From Armatimonadota bacterium (GTDB lineage Bacteria > Armatimonadota > Zipacnadia > JAUWAU01), in assembly GCA_030601885.1 (NCBI GenBank), contig JAUWAU010000036.1, forward strand, positions 1 to 64,000: DNA of 64,000 nucleotides, in the 5' to 3' direction. The translations under genes were made by a program, and so were the position numbers. Shown here piece by piece: positions 1-7,869 of this stretch (within the stretch, counting starts at the first letter, position 1; the number at the start of each line of letters is the position of its first letter). The notes under the pieces are model-generated. The model saw only the letters and a list, made by a program, of their open reading frames with translations, searched no databases and had not been told where the DNA came from.

Positions 1-797
1 TACCGGCCTCGCCTCGCCGGGATGCCGCTGTCGTTGCAGAAATCGCGAAGCTCATCGAGCGACGCACCCTTCGCGGCAAGCTCGGTGAGGCAGTGACGAG
101 CCCATTCGTGCGCGGGCCGGCCTGCGACCACCGTGTCATCGGGCACCCAGATGCTCTTGATCACCGGACGGCCCCGCCTCTGGCCCCCACGCTCCAGTTG
201 CTCAGTGCGAAAGCCGAACACGGGCGAGCCGCCGTTCTTGTAACACCAGCCTGTCTCCGGATCGCGAGTATTGACGTTAGCGCGGCACCCCTTGCGGGTG
301 TGGAAGGCTACCTCTCGGCTGTAGGCCTCATTCTTGGCGAAGGCGATGGCCTCCATGTAAACCCCTGCGACCGTCTCCGGGTCGATGTCGGGATCATTGA
401 GGGAGTGGACGCGGATCCCCTCATCTCGCAGTGCACGGATGAGGCCTTTGCCCTGCACGCTGTCCCGAGAGAAGCGGGACATATCGTGCACCAGGATCAT
501 GGATACTTCCGGATTGGCCCTTGCCTCGGCGATCATCCTATGAAACTCGACCCGCTTCTCCTGCTTCTTGAAGGCACTGCCCGTCTCGGTGAACTCCTCA
601 ACGATCTCGATGCCGTGCTGCTCCGCATAAGCGCGAATCTCCCGCAGCTGTTGCGGGATGGAGAGCCCTCGCTCTTCCTGCATGTCGGTGGACACACGGG
701 CCCAGGCGACAGCCTGGGGCCGGGCCTCAGCCGAAGAGTCGGCCTCCTCATCCAACGACCCAAACAACGCCTCAATCAGGCTCTGCTCCGCGCTCAT
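1..797 (-). CDS. serine site-specific recombinase (partial, runs off left edge)
   Basis: A long open frame reads leftwards from an ATG at 797, with GGAGG about 8 nt upstream, and stays open to base 1, so the C-terminus is missing. After an acidic N-terminal tail comes AWARVSTDMQEERGLSIPQQ, the resolvase-type nucleophile block (the Ser of RVST), then a conserved VHDMSRFSRDSV stretch. After about residue 175 the start of the recombinase DNA-binding region is seen (GWCYKNGGSPVFGF, KSIWVPDD). This is the layout of large serine recombinases that integrate and excise elements through a phosphoserine intermediate. The start overlaps the stop of the upstream ribbon-helix-helix gene as ATGA. It is the likely mobilisation enzyme of the element carrying the primase. 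A plus-strand frame over the same bases is a shadow. Confidence 0.9.
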   Translation of the reverse strand, partial: MSAEQSLIEALFGSLDEEADSSAEARPQAVAWARVSTDMQEERGLSIPQQLREIRAYAEQHGIEIVEEFTETGSAFKKQEKRVEFHRMIAEARANPEVSMILVHDMSRFSRDSVQGKGLIRALRDEGIRVHSLNDPDIDPETVAGVYMEAIAFAKNEAYSREVAFHTRKGCRANVNTRDPETGWCYKNGGSPVFGFRTEQLERGGQRRGRPVIKSIWVPDDTVVAGRPAHEWARHCLTELAAKGASLDELRDFCNDSGIPARRGR

Positions 798-946
798 CGC
801 CTGGCCTCCTCCGGCACTGTGACCTGCGCTAGTGCTTTCTCCAGTATCTCGAGTACGACCGCCTGTTGGCTGCGGCGCTGCTTGAACGCAGCCCATCGCA
901 GCTTCTCATGCAGCTGGTTGGGGAGTCGGAGGCTCAATCTAACCAT
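794..946 (-). CDS. small ribbon-helix-helix (Arc/CopG-like) DNA-binding protein
   Basis: A 50-codon gene beginning MVRLSLRLPNQLHEKLRWAA and ending VPEEARR. The basic beta-strand-like start (VRLSLRLP) followed by two amphipathic helices (QLHEKLRWAAFK; SQQAVVLEILEKALAQ) is the typical Arc/CopG/MetJ pattern of a dimeric repressor. Its TGA overlaps the ATG of the serine recombinase by four bases (ATGA), which implies translational coupling. A consensus promoter lies only about 20 bp upstream, giving a very short leader with AGGTG as the ribosome site. It probably autoregulates the pair and may act as a recombination directionality or copy-control factor. The fold is inferred from pattern only; there is no close named relative that I recognise. 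Confidence 0.72.
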   Translation of the reverse strand: MVRLSLRLPNQLHEKLRWAAFKQRRSQQAVVLEILEKALAQVTVPEEARR

Positions 947-1256
947 GAGCTACACCTACTCATCTATATTATAGCACATCGACGTAACGCTATCAATATG
1001 TCTATGAGCCATCGATGCACGGTGCCACCCTCTCGGCAGAGGCAGCGCATGACCGCCGGAGACTTGCAGCGACCTCACAACACTGGAGCATGTCTAGACG
1101 GCGCGTGACGAGTGTGTGACTGGTGGACAACTTGTGAATGACGGATGGATGACGGACGAAAGGTGGATGAGAGGCATAGGAGCCCGCGATTCTCCTCTGC
1201 CACGTGAGTGGTACATCAGGGCTCACATGAATCACCCTTTCATCCGCCTGCCGGGC
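947..1256. other. intergenic region with promoter and GGATG-type short repeats
   Basis: Apart from the promoter at 968-996 no gene is supported. Between about 1135 and 1175 short GGATG/GGATGA words recur (1143, 1147, 1165), next to a word resembling a DnaA box (TTGTCCACC on the minus strand, about 1122-1130). These could be operator or replication-related sites, but the evidence is thin. Confidence 0.35.
968..996 (-). promoter_or_regulatory. sigma-70-type promoter for RHH-recombinase pair
   Basis: Read on the minus strand, a -35 TTGATA (996-991) is separated by exactly 17 bp from a perfect -10 TATAAT (973-968). The expected transcript start is about 961, leaving only some 15 nt before the ATG of the 50-aa gene at 946. 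The surrounding bases are clearly more AT-rich than their neighbours. Confidence 0.8.
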
Positions 1257-1826
1257 CTACGGATGTCCCAACAAGGTACCAGGAGAAGCGTCATCAGCGT
1301 CACCTGTGGTGTCGCTGTCGTCTGCCAACCGTGCCAACTCCGCCCAGGTGATGCTATTGGTGCCACGAGAAGCACCGTTGGCATCTCTGGCTGAATCAGG
1401 GGTGGCGAGGCTGGCGGAGGTGTCAAGTGCTTCTTCGGGCGGAGCTCCGCATGTCACACCGCCCTCGTCGCGTTCCTGCTCGGGCAGCTTCAGTTGTGCG
1501 GGCGCTCCTGGGTGTGGCGCGACATCTATGCCGGCAGGCATGACGGTCTGTGACGTTGCCGCCTGCGCGCCCTGTTCCACTTCAGATAGCCTCGCCTGGA
1601 GGCCGGCCCCGAGCTGTCCGCCGCGCCGAGACTTCAGTCGAGACAGCAGCTCCGCGACCAGCGGACCGGCCGAGCCATCCGCCTGCGCTCGGCAGCGAGT
1701 CCGAACTGGGCTGTGTTGCGTCGTGTCCGGGCGTGCCCCATCCACATGGGCACTGGGCGGGCTCGCGCGGCCGGCTTCCCGCGCGGCCTTCCGCGACAGG
1801 ATCTCCTCCCGGAGTGGCTCAGACAT
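1257..1826 (-). CDS. hypothetical low-complexity protein of the mobile element
   Basis: A 189-codon gene starting MSEPLREEILSRKAAREAGR at an ATG preceded by a G-rich Shine-Dalgarno-like stretch (GGGGTGG). The N-terminal third is basic and helical, the middle has another helical segment (PLVAELLSRLKSRRGG, LQARLSEVEQ), and the C-terminal half is acidic and rich in D, A, S, T and P (ADDSDTTGDADD), so it is probably disordered. I recognise no family. Its position between the iteron-like region and the recombinase pair, on the same strand as the primase, suggests an element-specific DNA-binding or replication-accessory protein (inference). The longer frame starting at 2117 runs through the iteron region and is probably not translated. 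A plus-strand frame over 1306-2142 is rejected as antisense. Confidence 0.5.
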   Translation of the reverse strand: MSEPLREEILSRKAAREAGRASPPSAHVDGARPDTTQHSPVRTRCRAQADGSAGPLVAELLSRLKSRRGGQLGAGLQARLSEVEQGAQAATSQTVMPAGIDVAPHPGAPAQLKLPEQERDEGGVTCGAPPEEALDTSASLATPDSARDANGASRGTNSITWAELARLADDSDTTGDADDASPGTLLGHP

Positions 1827-1857
1827 CCTGGCCACCCCCCAGGCCGCACGCGTGCAA

Positions 1858-2220
1858 GCCGGAACTTGCACAGACGCACAGACCTGCACAGAGAGTGCAC
1901 ACACGAATGCATGCGTCCCGAGCCCCACGTGGGCCGCTGGGAACACCTCTGCTCCCGGTGTGCAGGTGTGCGGCCTTTTCCGTAGGGGGGCAGATACCCA
2001 GTGCGCACCCACGGGCGGACGGCCGGATCTGGTGGACCATCCGCCGGCGAAGCACACCCAGTTCGTGTGTGCGAACAGCCAGGGCCTTCCCCCCGCAGGA
2101 AAGCTGCACGTCTGCACAAGACGCCCAGAAGCACGGTCGTAGACGCCCTTCTTGCTGTGCAGGCTCCTGTGCAGGTGTGCAACCTATGGGGCTCCGTACG
2201 GGCCATCCTGCACAGCGGCA
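1858..2220. repeat. iteron-like cluster of TGTGCA/TGCACA sites
   Basis: Nine exact copies in about 350 bp: TGCACA at 1867, 1885, 1896, 2113 and 2209, and TGTGCA at 1959, 2156, 2168 and 2176, plus near copies such as TGTGCG (1967, 2068) and TGCACG (2105). Many sit in a wider CCTGTGCAGG-type context. They fill the gap between the primase stop (2223) and the next gene (start 1826). Clustered directed repeats beside a primase gene resemble a replication origin or a multi-site operator. Coding potential on both strands here looks like shadow. Confidence 0.6.
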
Positions 2221-2222
2221 GG

Positions 2223-5069
2223 TCAATCTGTTGGGTCACCGGTGTTGCTGTCGTCCTGCTGATCAATGCCGTCCTCCATTGGCCAATTCACGCGGAAGCG
2301 GCGCGCGGCGTCCGCTACGGCCTCGCGCCGAATGCGGTAGACCAGCACTTGCTTGCCATCGAGCCGCTTGCGCATCTTGTCGCCCTTATCAGGATTCAGA
2401 ATGCCAGTCTCCCTTGCGAGGGCGGTGCTGACGCGCGTCTGCGTCAAACGTTCCAGTTGGAGGTAGTGCCGCAGGTACCCGACAACGTTGGGTGCGGGAT
2501 ACAGCTCATCGTCCTCTGCACGGGGAAGAGGCCCCATAGGCGGCCTCTCGTCGAGCATTGTGCCGATCGCCTCGATGATCCGACAGCACAGGTCGGTCTC
2601 ACCCTCCTCCTCTTGTCGGCGCCTCGCCAAGTCCCTGGCCAGGCTGCGCATCTGCCCTACCAGCAGTTCGCTGTCCGCGAGACTCGAGTCTGCCTCAAGC
2701 CGGAGCACGTCGATCAACTCGGCAATGGTCAAGATGGGTTCCCAGAGCTCGTCCTCGCGATCGCGGAGGTATCCCAAGTCTGGCAGTTGCTCGTGGATGG
2801 TTGCGATCTCGCTGTGATGATCCATGGCGAAGACATAGCAGGAGTTCCGGATGTCGCGCAGCCGCACTGCCTGATTCCGGGAGATGAACTTGGGTATGTG
2901 TCGGTCCGTTCGCGTCAGGTGCAGGTGGATCGCGCGATCGGCGAGAAGGGGCTGCAACCCGCGCACGTTGGCGAAGCACTTCGGGGAGTACGTCGGGAAG
3001 CCTTTGGGCTCATGGTCTTCCCCAACGCACCGATACGCCCTGCCGCTGCGTCGATACCCGCTGTTGTAGATCTCGATGCGCTCGCTGTCGTCGCCTGGGC
3101 GACGGCGAGCCAGATTCTCGGCCTCGTCTACCAGAAGCGTTCCTCGGTTTGCCGCCACCCACCGGAAGATGACAGCGTCCGAGACGGAGGCCGCCATGAT
3201 GGCGTTGAAGCAGATGGGCTCGAGCAGTTCCATGGTGCGGCTCTTCCCCACCCGCTTCGGCCCGGTGAGAAGCAGGTACGGGTATGCCTCGAAGATCGAG
3301 AAGACGTAGGTCCCAATCGCCCAGAGGGCAAGGAGGTCATGGTACCGGGCATCCGGGTACACAACGAACTCGCGGAAGACGTTGCTGATTGACATCCACA
3401 GATCGACGGCATCAACGCGAGCCTTCCCTTCAATGAATGCCGGGACCGAGTTGGGGACCTCAGTTCCGCTGCTCCATCCATGCTCCGTGGCAAATGGTAT
3501 CGCCGAAGGCTCCGGATTCACGCCCATCCAGGCGCGGGCTTCGTCGCTGCCGATCGCAACGGCCTTGCGATCGCTTCGAAGGAGGAACGGCTTGATGAAG
3601 CCGCCTTGCGTCGGGAGATGCACTGTGAAGCAGGCCAGTTCGTCCCTAAAGTCCTGGGCCAGCACCATGCGGCCGGGGTCTTCTGCCTGCCACGCTGGCG
3701 TGAATGGATCGCCGTCTGCCGGTTGTGCCACGACGGGCTCGAGTCTGGCCTTTGCCTCCCTCAGAGCCTCATCGAACTCGCGCTTGGCCAGTCCGAATAG
3801 GTCGGTGCATCGGTCACGGTAGCCAGACCGCCCCACAGTGTCCTTGGCTGCGAGCATATCCATGATCTCACGCAGACCGTCGGCGCGCTCGCCAGGATCG
3901 GAAGGCAGCCTGGCGGCGAGGAGCTCCACCAGAGACTTCGCTTCGCCTAGTAGGTCCCTGAACGCCTCCGCTCCGTTGTCCCCAAGGAAGTCGCACAGGT
4001 CCGTCTTCTCCACACCCCCAGGACGAGGCAGTTCAACCAGACGCACATCGATCCCCTTGGCGTCGAGCGCTCTGACCGTTTCCAGGGCTCCGCGGAGGCC
4101 GGCCTCGCTCTCCTCCGCGTCATTGCAGATGCGGACCCGTCTGGCTGCACGACACAGGTGCAGCAGCTTTGGTGTGTCCTCGGAGCGGAACTGGGTTGTC
4201 CCGGGGGAAATGCAGGCGAAACCGGCCTGGTTTGCGGCAATGCAGTCCGTGACGCCTTCGGTGATGAGCGGCTCTTCGGCGCCGTGCGCAGCATCCTCGT
4301 AGAAGAAGTAGTCATTCGTCACCGTCTCACTGATGCCGGCATGCTTCTCGGATCGAGTGGGCAGTTTCCGGTACTTCGCCTCCTCCCAGGGCTTGTCGGG
4401 CGTGCGCTCCGTCTTGCGGGCGATCAAGTATACGACCCGTCCGTTGCGCCAGTATGGGAACGTGAGCCGTCCTTCCCAGAGGTCTTTCAGCTCGCCGCCA
4501 ATCGATACTGCCAGCGCAGCCTGGATGAGTTCCTCGGCCGATACGCCCTCAGCTTGCAGAGCCGAGCACACGCCGCCATCCGCAAAGCCAAGCTTGAGCC
4601 CGTCTACGGTTTCGTCCGTGAATCCGTACCTCTCGTGGTACCACTTGCGGCGCACCTCTGGGGGCAACGCTTGGTGCCAATGGGCTACAGCCATCCGCCA
4701 AATGTCCTCGACGCGTCGTCGCTCGTTCGCTAGCCGCTCGTGCTCCGCACGCTCCTCGGGCGTCCACTGCGGCAGCGGGATGCTGGCGCGCTCCGCGAGC
4801 GATCGGAGCGCTTCCGAGAAGGAGCAGCTGTCGCGCCGACGTACGTACTCGAACATGTCTCCCGTCGCGCAGCAGCCGAAGCAATGGAACCTCTGGTCCC
4901 GGACGTACACGTGAAGCGAGGGCTTCGAGTCCTGATGGAAGGGACAGATGGCCCTGAGCGGTCCTTCCGGCGGCCCGGTCAGCTCCACGCCATCCTCGCA
5001 ACATACCTCCTCCAGAGGGTTCGCCTCTCGCAGGCGCTCCTTGAACTCGATCCACTCGTGATTAGCCAT
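2223..5069 (-). CDS. DNA primase-helicase fusion (CHC2 zinc finger, TOPRIM, P-loop ATPase)
   Basis: A 948-aa replication protein. Residues 42-66 form a CHC2 primase zinc finger (CPFH at 42-45, CFGC at 63-66). A TOPRIM core follows with the catalytic Glu in LITEGVTD (about 271) and an acidic NDAEES motif (about 316-321). The C-terminal half has a P-loop GPKRVGKS (603-610) and a Walker B LLVDEAE (645-651), like the helicase-type ATPases fused to primases in phages and integrative elements. It would synthesise primers and probably unwind DNA when the element replicates. The start at 5069 has AAGGAG about 9 nt upstream. Large primases of this kind mark phage satellites and integrative plasmids rather than chromosomal dnaG. 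The iteron-like cluster lies directly after its stop, and two small genes precede it on the same strand. Confidence 0.9.
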   Translation of the reverse strand: MANHEWIEFKERLREANPLEEVCCEDGVELTGPPEGPLRAICPFHQDSKPSLHVYVRDQRFHCFGCCATGDMFEYVRRRDSCSFSEALRSLAERASIPLPQWTPEERAEHERLANERRRVEDIWRMAVAHWHQALPPEVRRKWYHERYGFTDETVDGLKLGFADGGVCSALQAEGVSAEELIQAALAVSIGGELKDLWEGRLTFPYWRNGRVVYLIARKTERTPDKPWEEAKYRKLPTRSEKHAGISETVTNDYFFYEDAAHGAEEPLITEGVTDCIAANQAGFACISPGTTQFRSEDTPKLLHLCRAARRVRICNDAEESEAGLRGALETVRALDAKGIDVRLVELPRPGGVEKTDLCDFLGDNGAEAFRDLLGEAKSLVELLAARLPSDPGERADGLREIMDMLAAKDTVGRSGYRDRCTDLFGLAKREFDEALREAKARLEPVVAQPADGDPFTPAWQAEDPGRMVLAQDFRDELACFTVHLPTQGGFIKPFLLRSDRKAVAIGSDEARAWMGVNPEPSAIPFATEHGWSSGTEVPNSVPAFIEGKARVDAVDLWMSISNVFREFVVYPDARYHDLLALWAIGTYVFSIFEAYPYLLLTGPKRVGKSRTMELLEPICFNAIMAASVSDAVIFRWVAANRGTLLVDEAENLARRRPGDDSERIEIYNSGYRRSGRAYRCVGEDHEPKGFPTYSPKCFANVRGLQPLLADRAIHLHLTRTDRHIPKFISRNQAVRLRDIRNSCYVFAMDHHSEIATIHEQLPDLGYLRDREDELWEPILTIAELIDVLRLEADSSLADSELLVGQMRSLARDLARRRQEEEGETDLCCRIIEAIGTMLDERPPMGPLPRAEDDELYPAPNVVGYLRHYLQLERLTQTRVSTALARETGILNPDKGDKMRKRLDGKQVLVYRIRREAVADAARRFRVNWPMEDGIDQQDDSNTGDPTD

Positions 5070-5081
5070 TCGAAGCTCTCC

Positions 5082-5342
5082 TTAGCCAGTGCTGTTGTCT
5101 CGCCGGCCCCGGTGCTCCGCCGGGGCCGTGTCTGCCGGGGCGGGGGGCGACTGCCCGGCAGACGTGTTGTCATTGCCCTTGTGGTCACCTGGAGCAAGCG
5201 GATGTGGGTTGTCATCGAGGTAGGCGCGGGCAATCAGTTTCGCAATCAGCTGGCGCGCTGCCATGAGTTCTGCTTCTGGCATCGCCGCCGGGGAAACGGT
5301 CTTGCGCACTCTCAGCTTCCGTTGTCCTCTGCTCGCCGCCAT
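5082..5342 (-). CDS. small hypothetical protein upstream of primase
   Basis: An 86-aa product with a basic start (MAASRGQRKLRVRKTVSPAA), a helical middle (PEAELMAARQLIAKLIARAY), and a polar, Pro- and Asn-rich tail that is likely disordered. GGAGG precedes the ATG. It ends 12 bp before the primase start on the same strand, so the two are probably co-transcribed and perhaps act together. I recognise no family. The helix with a basic N-terminus could bind DNA, but that is only inference. Confidence 0.55.
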   Translation of the reverse strand: MAASRGQRKLRVRKTVSPAAMPEAELMAARQLIAKLIARAYLDDNPHPLAPGDHKGNDNTSAGQSPPAPADTAPAEHRGRRDNSTG

Positions 5343-5484
5343 GTGGCCTCCACGGCTTGTGCCTTCTGACGCAGGCGGCCCTGCCGAAGAGCGCCGCTTC
5401 GGTGCTCAGTATACGGGAGGTAGGGCGGATTCCCTCAGGAAGCATTTTGAGGGATTTCCTTCGGGGCGGCACTTCCAGGGAATG

Positions 5485-6351
5485 TCAGTCAGTGTCGACA
5501 GTGTCCACGAGTGGTTTGGGGTCGGCCTCAGAGGACCGTTGGGCGCAACGCGTGCTGCAGTACTTCCGGTTCCCGTGCGTTTTGACGAAGAAACGACCAC
5601 AGTCGGGGCTATCCTCCGGGGAGTCCCCTATCTCGTAGTCTAGGCGCTGGGCGGGGCTAATGGGAGCCCTGCAGCGTTGCAGCATGGTGGGGGCATGTAC
5701 TAGCACGTAAGACAGCCCGCGGGCTGCTCGGGTGAGATGGGGAAATACCGCAGAGAGCCCTCCGCTCATGTGGTAGAAGCCTAAGCGTAGCGGCTCAGTC
5801 CAGAGGGGGAAATCGGGCGCCCACGGCCCCGGCGAGGGCTCGGGGAACACAGGGGCACGGAGTAAGGCCTGGAGGAAATCGAGCTCTGCAATCGTCAACG
5901 CCTCTTCCGAGTGCGGGCAGTCGCGATCATAGGGCACGGCTCCGAGCTGGACGTGCAGCCGTGCGATCTTCTGCAGCAGACGCACACCCACACCCAACGC
6001 AGATGCCATGACGTCCAGTTCGTCAAGGTCTGTCTGTGTCTCGTCAGTGTCCCGCCAAGCCTCGTCGGCGTTCTGTGGAGTCATCCGTCTGTATCGCCGG
6101 GCAACTACGTCCTCGCACCAGTCCTCTACGCATTTGGGCATCTTGCCGAACCAGAGCTCCGGTATGGCCTCCACAGACCACCGACCAACGCTCAGCTCGA
6201 AGTCACGGAGCTCGTTGATGCGGTCCAGGTCTAGGTTGAGGATCTCCTCCATGGGTTCGGCGAGCAGCTTCTTCAGCAACCGCAGACGTACCTCCACGAT
6301 GTGTGGCGCCACTCCGTCCGTGTCGCCTGGGCGCCAACTTTGCGCCGACAT
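5485..6351 (-). CDS. protein with C-terminal CGNR-like zinc finger
   Basis: A 288-aa product starting MSAQSWRPGD, chosen because AAGGAGGGAGG lies about 7 nt upstream of the ATG at 6351; a longer frame to 6690 has no such site. The body is mixed alpha/beta without a family I can name. Near the C-terminus, CGRFFVKTHGNRKYCSTRC is a treble-clef-like motif with the C-x-x-FF ... NRKYCS-x-x-C pattern typical of CGNR-type and related zinc fingers in bacterial regulators. It is the first gene of the minus-strand block leading to the primase. A role as DNA-binding regulator of the element is likely but unproven. Confidence 0.7.
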   Translation of the reverse strand: MSAQSWRPGDTDGVAPHIVEVRLRLLKKLLAEPMEEILNLDLDRINELRDFELSVGRWSVEAIPELWFGKMPKCVEDWCEDVVARRYRRMTPQNADEAWRDTDETQTDLDELDVMASALGVGVRLLQKIARLHVQLGAVPYDRDCPHSEEALTIAELDFLQALLRAPVFPEPSPGPWAPDFPLWTEPLRLGFYHMSGGLSAVFPHLTRAARGLSYVLVHAPTMLQRCRAPISPAQRLDYEIGDSPEDSPDCGRFFVKTHGNRKYCSTRCAQRSSEADPKPLVDTVDTD

Positions 6352-7560
6352 CTGCCTCCCTCCTTGCTGATGCGTCGCCGCTGCCTTGGGTGGCACGGCA
6401 TGTGTCGCTTCATCCCCGGGCCAGGATTCCCTCGCCACGAGTCCCCGTCGCTGATCCAATCGGGCTCGCGAAGATCCGGTGCCCGCGATTCGATCCCAGG
6501 CACTCACGCCTTGTTCTCGGGGTACGTCCAAACGCGGGTGGAATGTATGGGCCGGGACTACCCATATCGGGCTAGGCAGCCTCCGTAGTTGCACGATCTC
6601 GCACGCCGTGCGTTCGGTGCTCCGCGCCAAGGCCCTGTGTCCTTTGTCTTTGCTACGCAGGGGGCCCAGAGAGTGCCAGCCGTACAGCATTGTCCTTAAG
6701 CTCGTGGCAGGAAAGGCTCATGCACGCCAGGGGACACTCGCTTTGCCTCACCCACCGCTCGCAGGCCCCCCGTCCGTTGTCCGAACGCACAACGCCGCCG
6801 GCAGAATCCACGTCCGTGGTCATTCGGTATGCCTGCCATTTGGCGAGTCGCGTGTTCCGTCATCGCTGCCGCCTACGATTTGCCAAGCAGTTCGCTCCCC
6901 GTAGACTATAATCGCCCTTTGACCCCTCGCGCGTTCACGAAGAATCCGCCCCAAAACGAGGGAACGTGTCTTGGATTACACTCTGCAGTGCTCACGCAGC
7001 GCGGGGGGCTCGAAGGACGCACGATTGTCGGACCGTCCTCCCATCGCAGCGCCCTTCCTGCACAGGGCAAAGCGCTTGGGCGTCGAGGCAGAACACGAAG
7101 CACATACTGGGGAGGCCGCCGTTCGTGCGCATTCACGTCCAGGGATCCAGGATCAACGGGGAATGTGTCGCGAGGCTGCCACGCACAACCGAGGTTGATG
7201 CCGTGCAGAGCGTATGTGCAGGCTGACTGCACCGGGGGCCCGTCCCACTGGCGTTACGAATGGGCACGAGGGTATGGGTTCCCGCCGCGGCCACCCTCCT
7301 TCGGCGCTCTCCGTGGCGTTCCGCTGCTCTCCTCCGTCCGATACCCCCCTGGATATACCCCGGGCGTATAGAAGCGCAAGAGAAGTACCAGAGGACGCAA
7401 AGAAGACATATGCAGGAAGAGAGCGTCGGCCCCGATGAGGGCAATGACGCCGCTGCGGACGTATTGGAGGCCCACCCGAAACGCGAAGCGGGGGGGCAGG
7501 AGGGCCGTCCCGGCTTGGGGTGCGGCCCAGCTCCGGGCCTCACGAGCGCGACGATGCGTT
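6352..7560. other. gene-poor stretch at the edge of the mobile element
   Basis: About 1.2 kb where short open frames exist on both strands but none shows a recognisable domain or a good start. A minus-strand frame at 6906-7232 and plus-strand frames between 6690 and 7571 were considered and not accepted. The stretch lies between the last element gene and the recombinase remnant, so it may be decayed element or attachment-side DNA. No tRNA that could serve as an insertion target was seen. Confidence 0.5.
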
Positions 7561-7564
7561 ATGA

Positions 7565-7868
7565 ATGTTGACGAAGTGGGGACCCACTTCGCAGGAGACA
7601 CAACCGAGGAGGCCGTGCTCAAGGGCCTCCGGGTCCGCTGGGGCGCTATGGTACCCAGGCAGGCATCACCCGCTTGAGGATCAGCGCCCACACCTTCCGC
7701 CACACCTTCGCCGTGTGGTTCGTTCGCAAAGGCGGCTCGCCGTTTCACCTGCAAATGATCCTCGGCCACAGCAGCCTGGACATGTCGCGACGCTACTGCG
7801 AGCTGGCCGACGTGGACGCCATCACCAGGCAACAGGAGCTTAGTCCGCTCGAGACCATGGATCTCCCC
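7565..7868 (+). pseudogene. tyrosine recombinase (integrase) C-terminal remnant, frameshifted
   Basis: The frame through 7644-7860 reads RYGTQAGITRLRISAHTFRH, then TFAVWFVRKGGSPFHLQMIL, then GHSSLDMSRRYCELADVD. This is the catalytic C-terminus of a phage-type integrase: HTFRHTFA (the H-x-x-R block), LGHSSL, and the nucleophile Tyr in SRRYCEL. Upstream the match jumps to another frame (TEEAVLKGLRV before about 7640), so there is at least one frameshift, and the N-terminal two thirds are absent. The reading then runs into beta-helix sequence at about 7860. It is an inactive relic of an integrase whose element landed in, or recombined with, a beta-helix gene. It is distinct from the serine recombinase at the left edge. 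Confidence 0.8.
7572..7591. repeat. perfect 9-bp inverted repeat with 2-bp centre
   Basis: CGAAGTGGG (7572-7580) and CCCACTTCG (7583-7591) are exact reverse complements around a central GA. It sits just inside the decayed tyrosine recombinase. It could be a small hairpin, an operator, or part of an attachment site. Confidence 0.45.
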
Positions 7869-7869
7869 G

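Noticed and set aside
93..974. Plus-strand 293-codon open frame at the left edge
   Set aside because: Antisense to the serine recombinase, whose catalytic and DNA-binding motifs are clear on the minus strand.
1306..2431. Long plus-strand frames over the iteron region
   Set aside because: Low-complexity translation without start context, antisense to the minus-strand genes and to repeats.
2001..3392. 463-codon plus-strand frame
   Set aside because: Antisense shadow of the primase-helicase in GC-rich DNA.
6690..7371. Short plus-strand frames in the gene-poor region
   Set aside because: No domain, no ribosome site and no consistent codon use.
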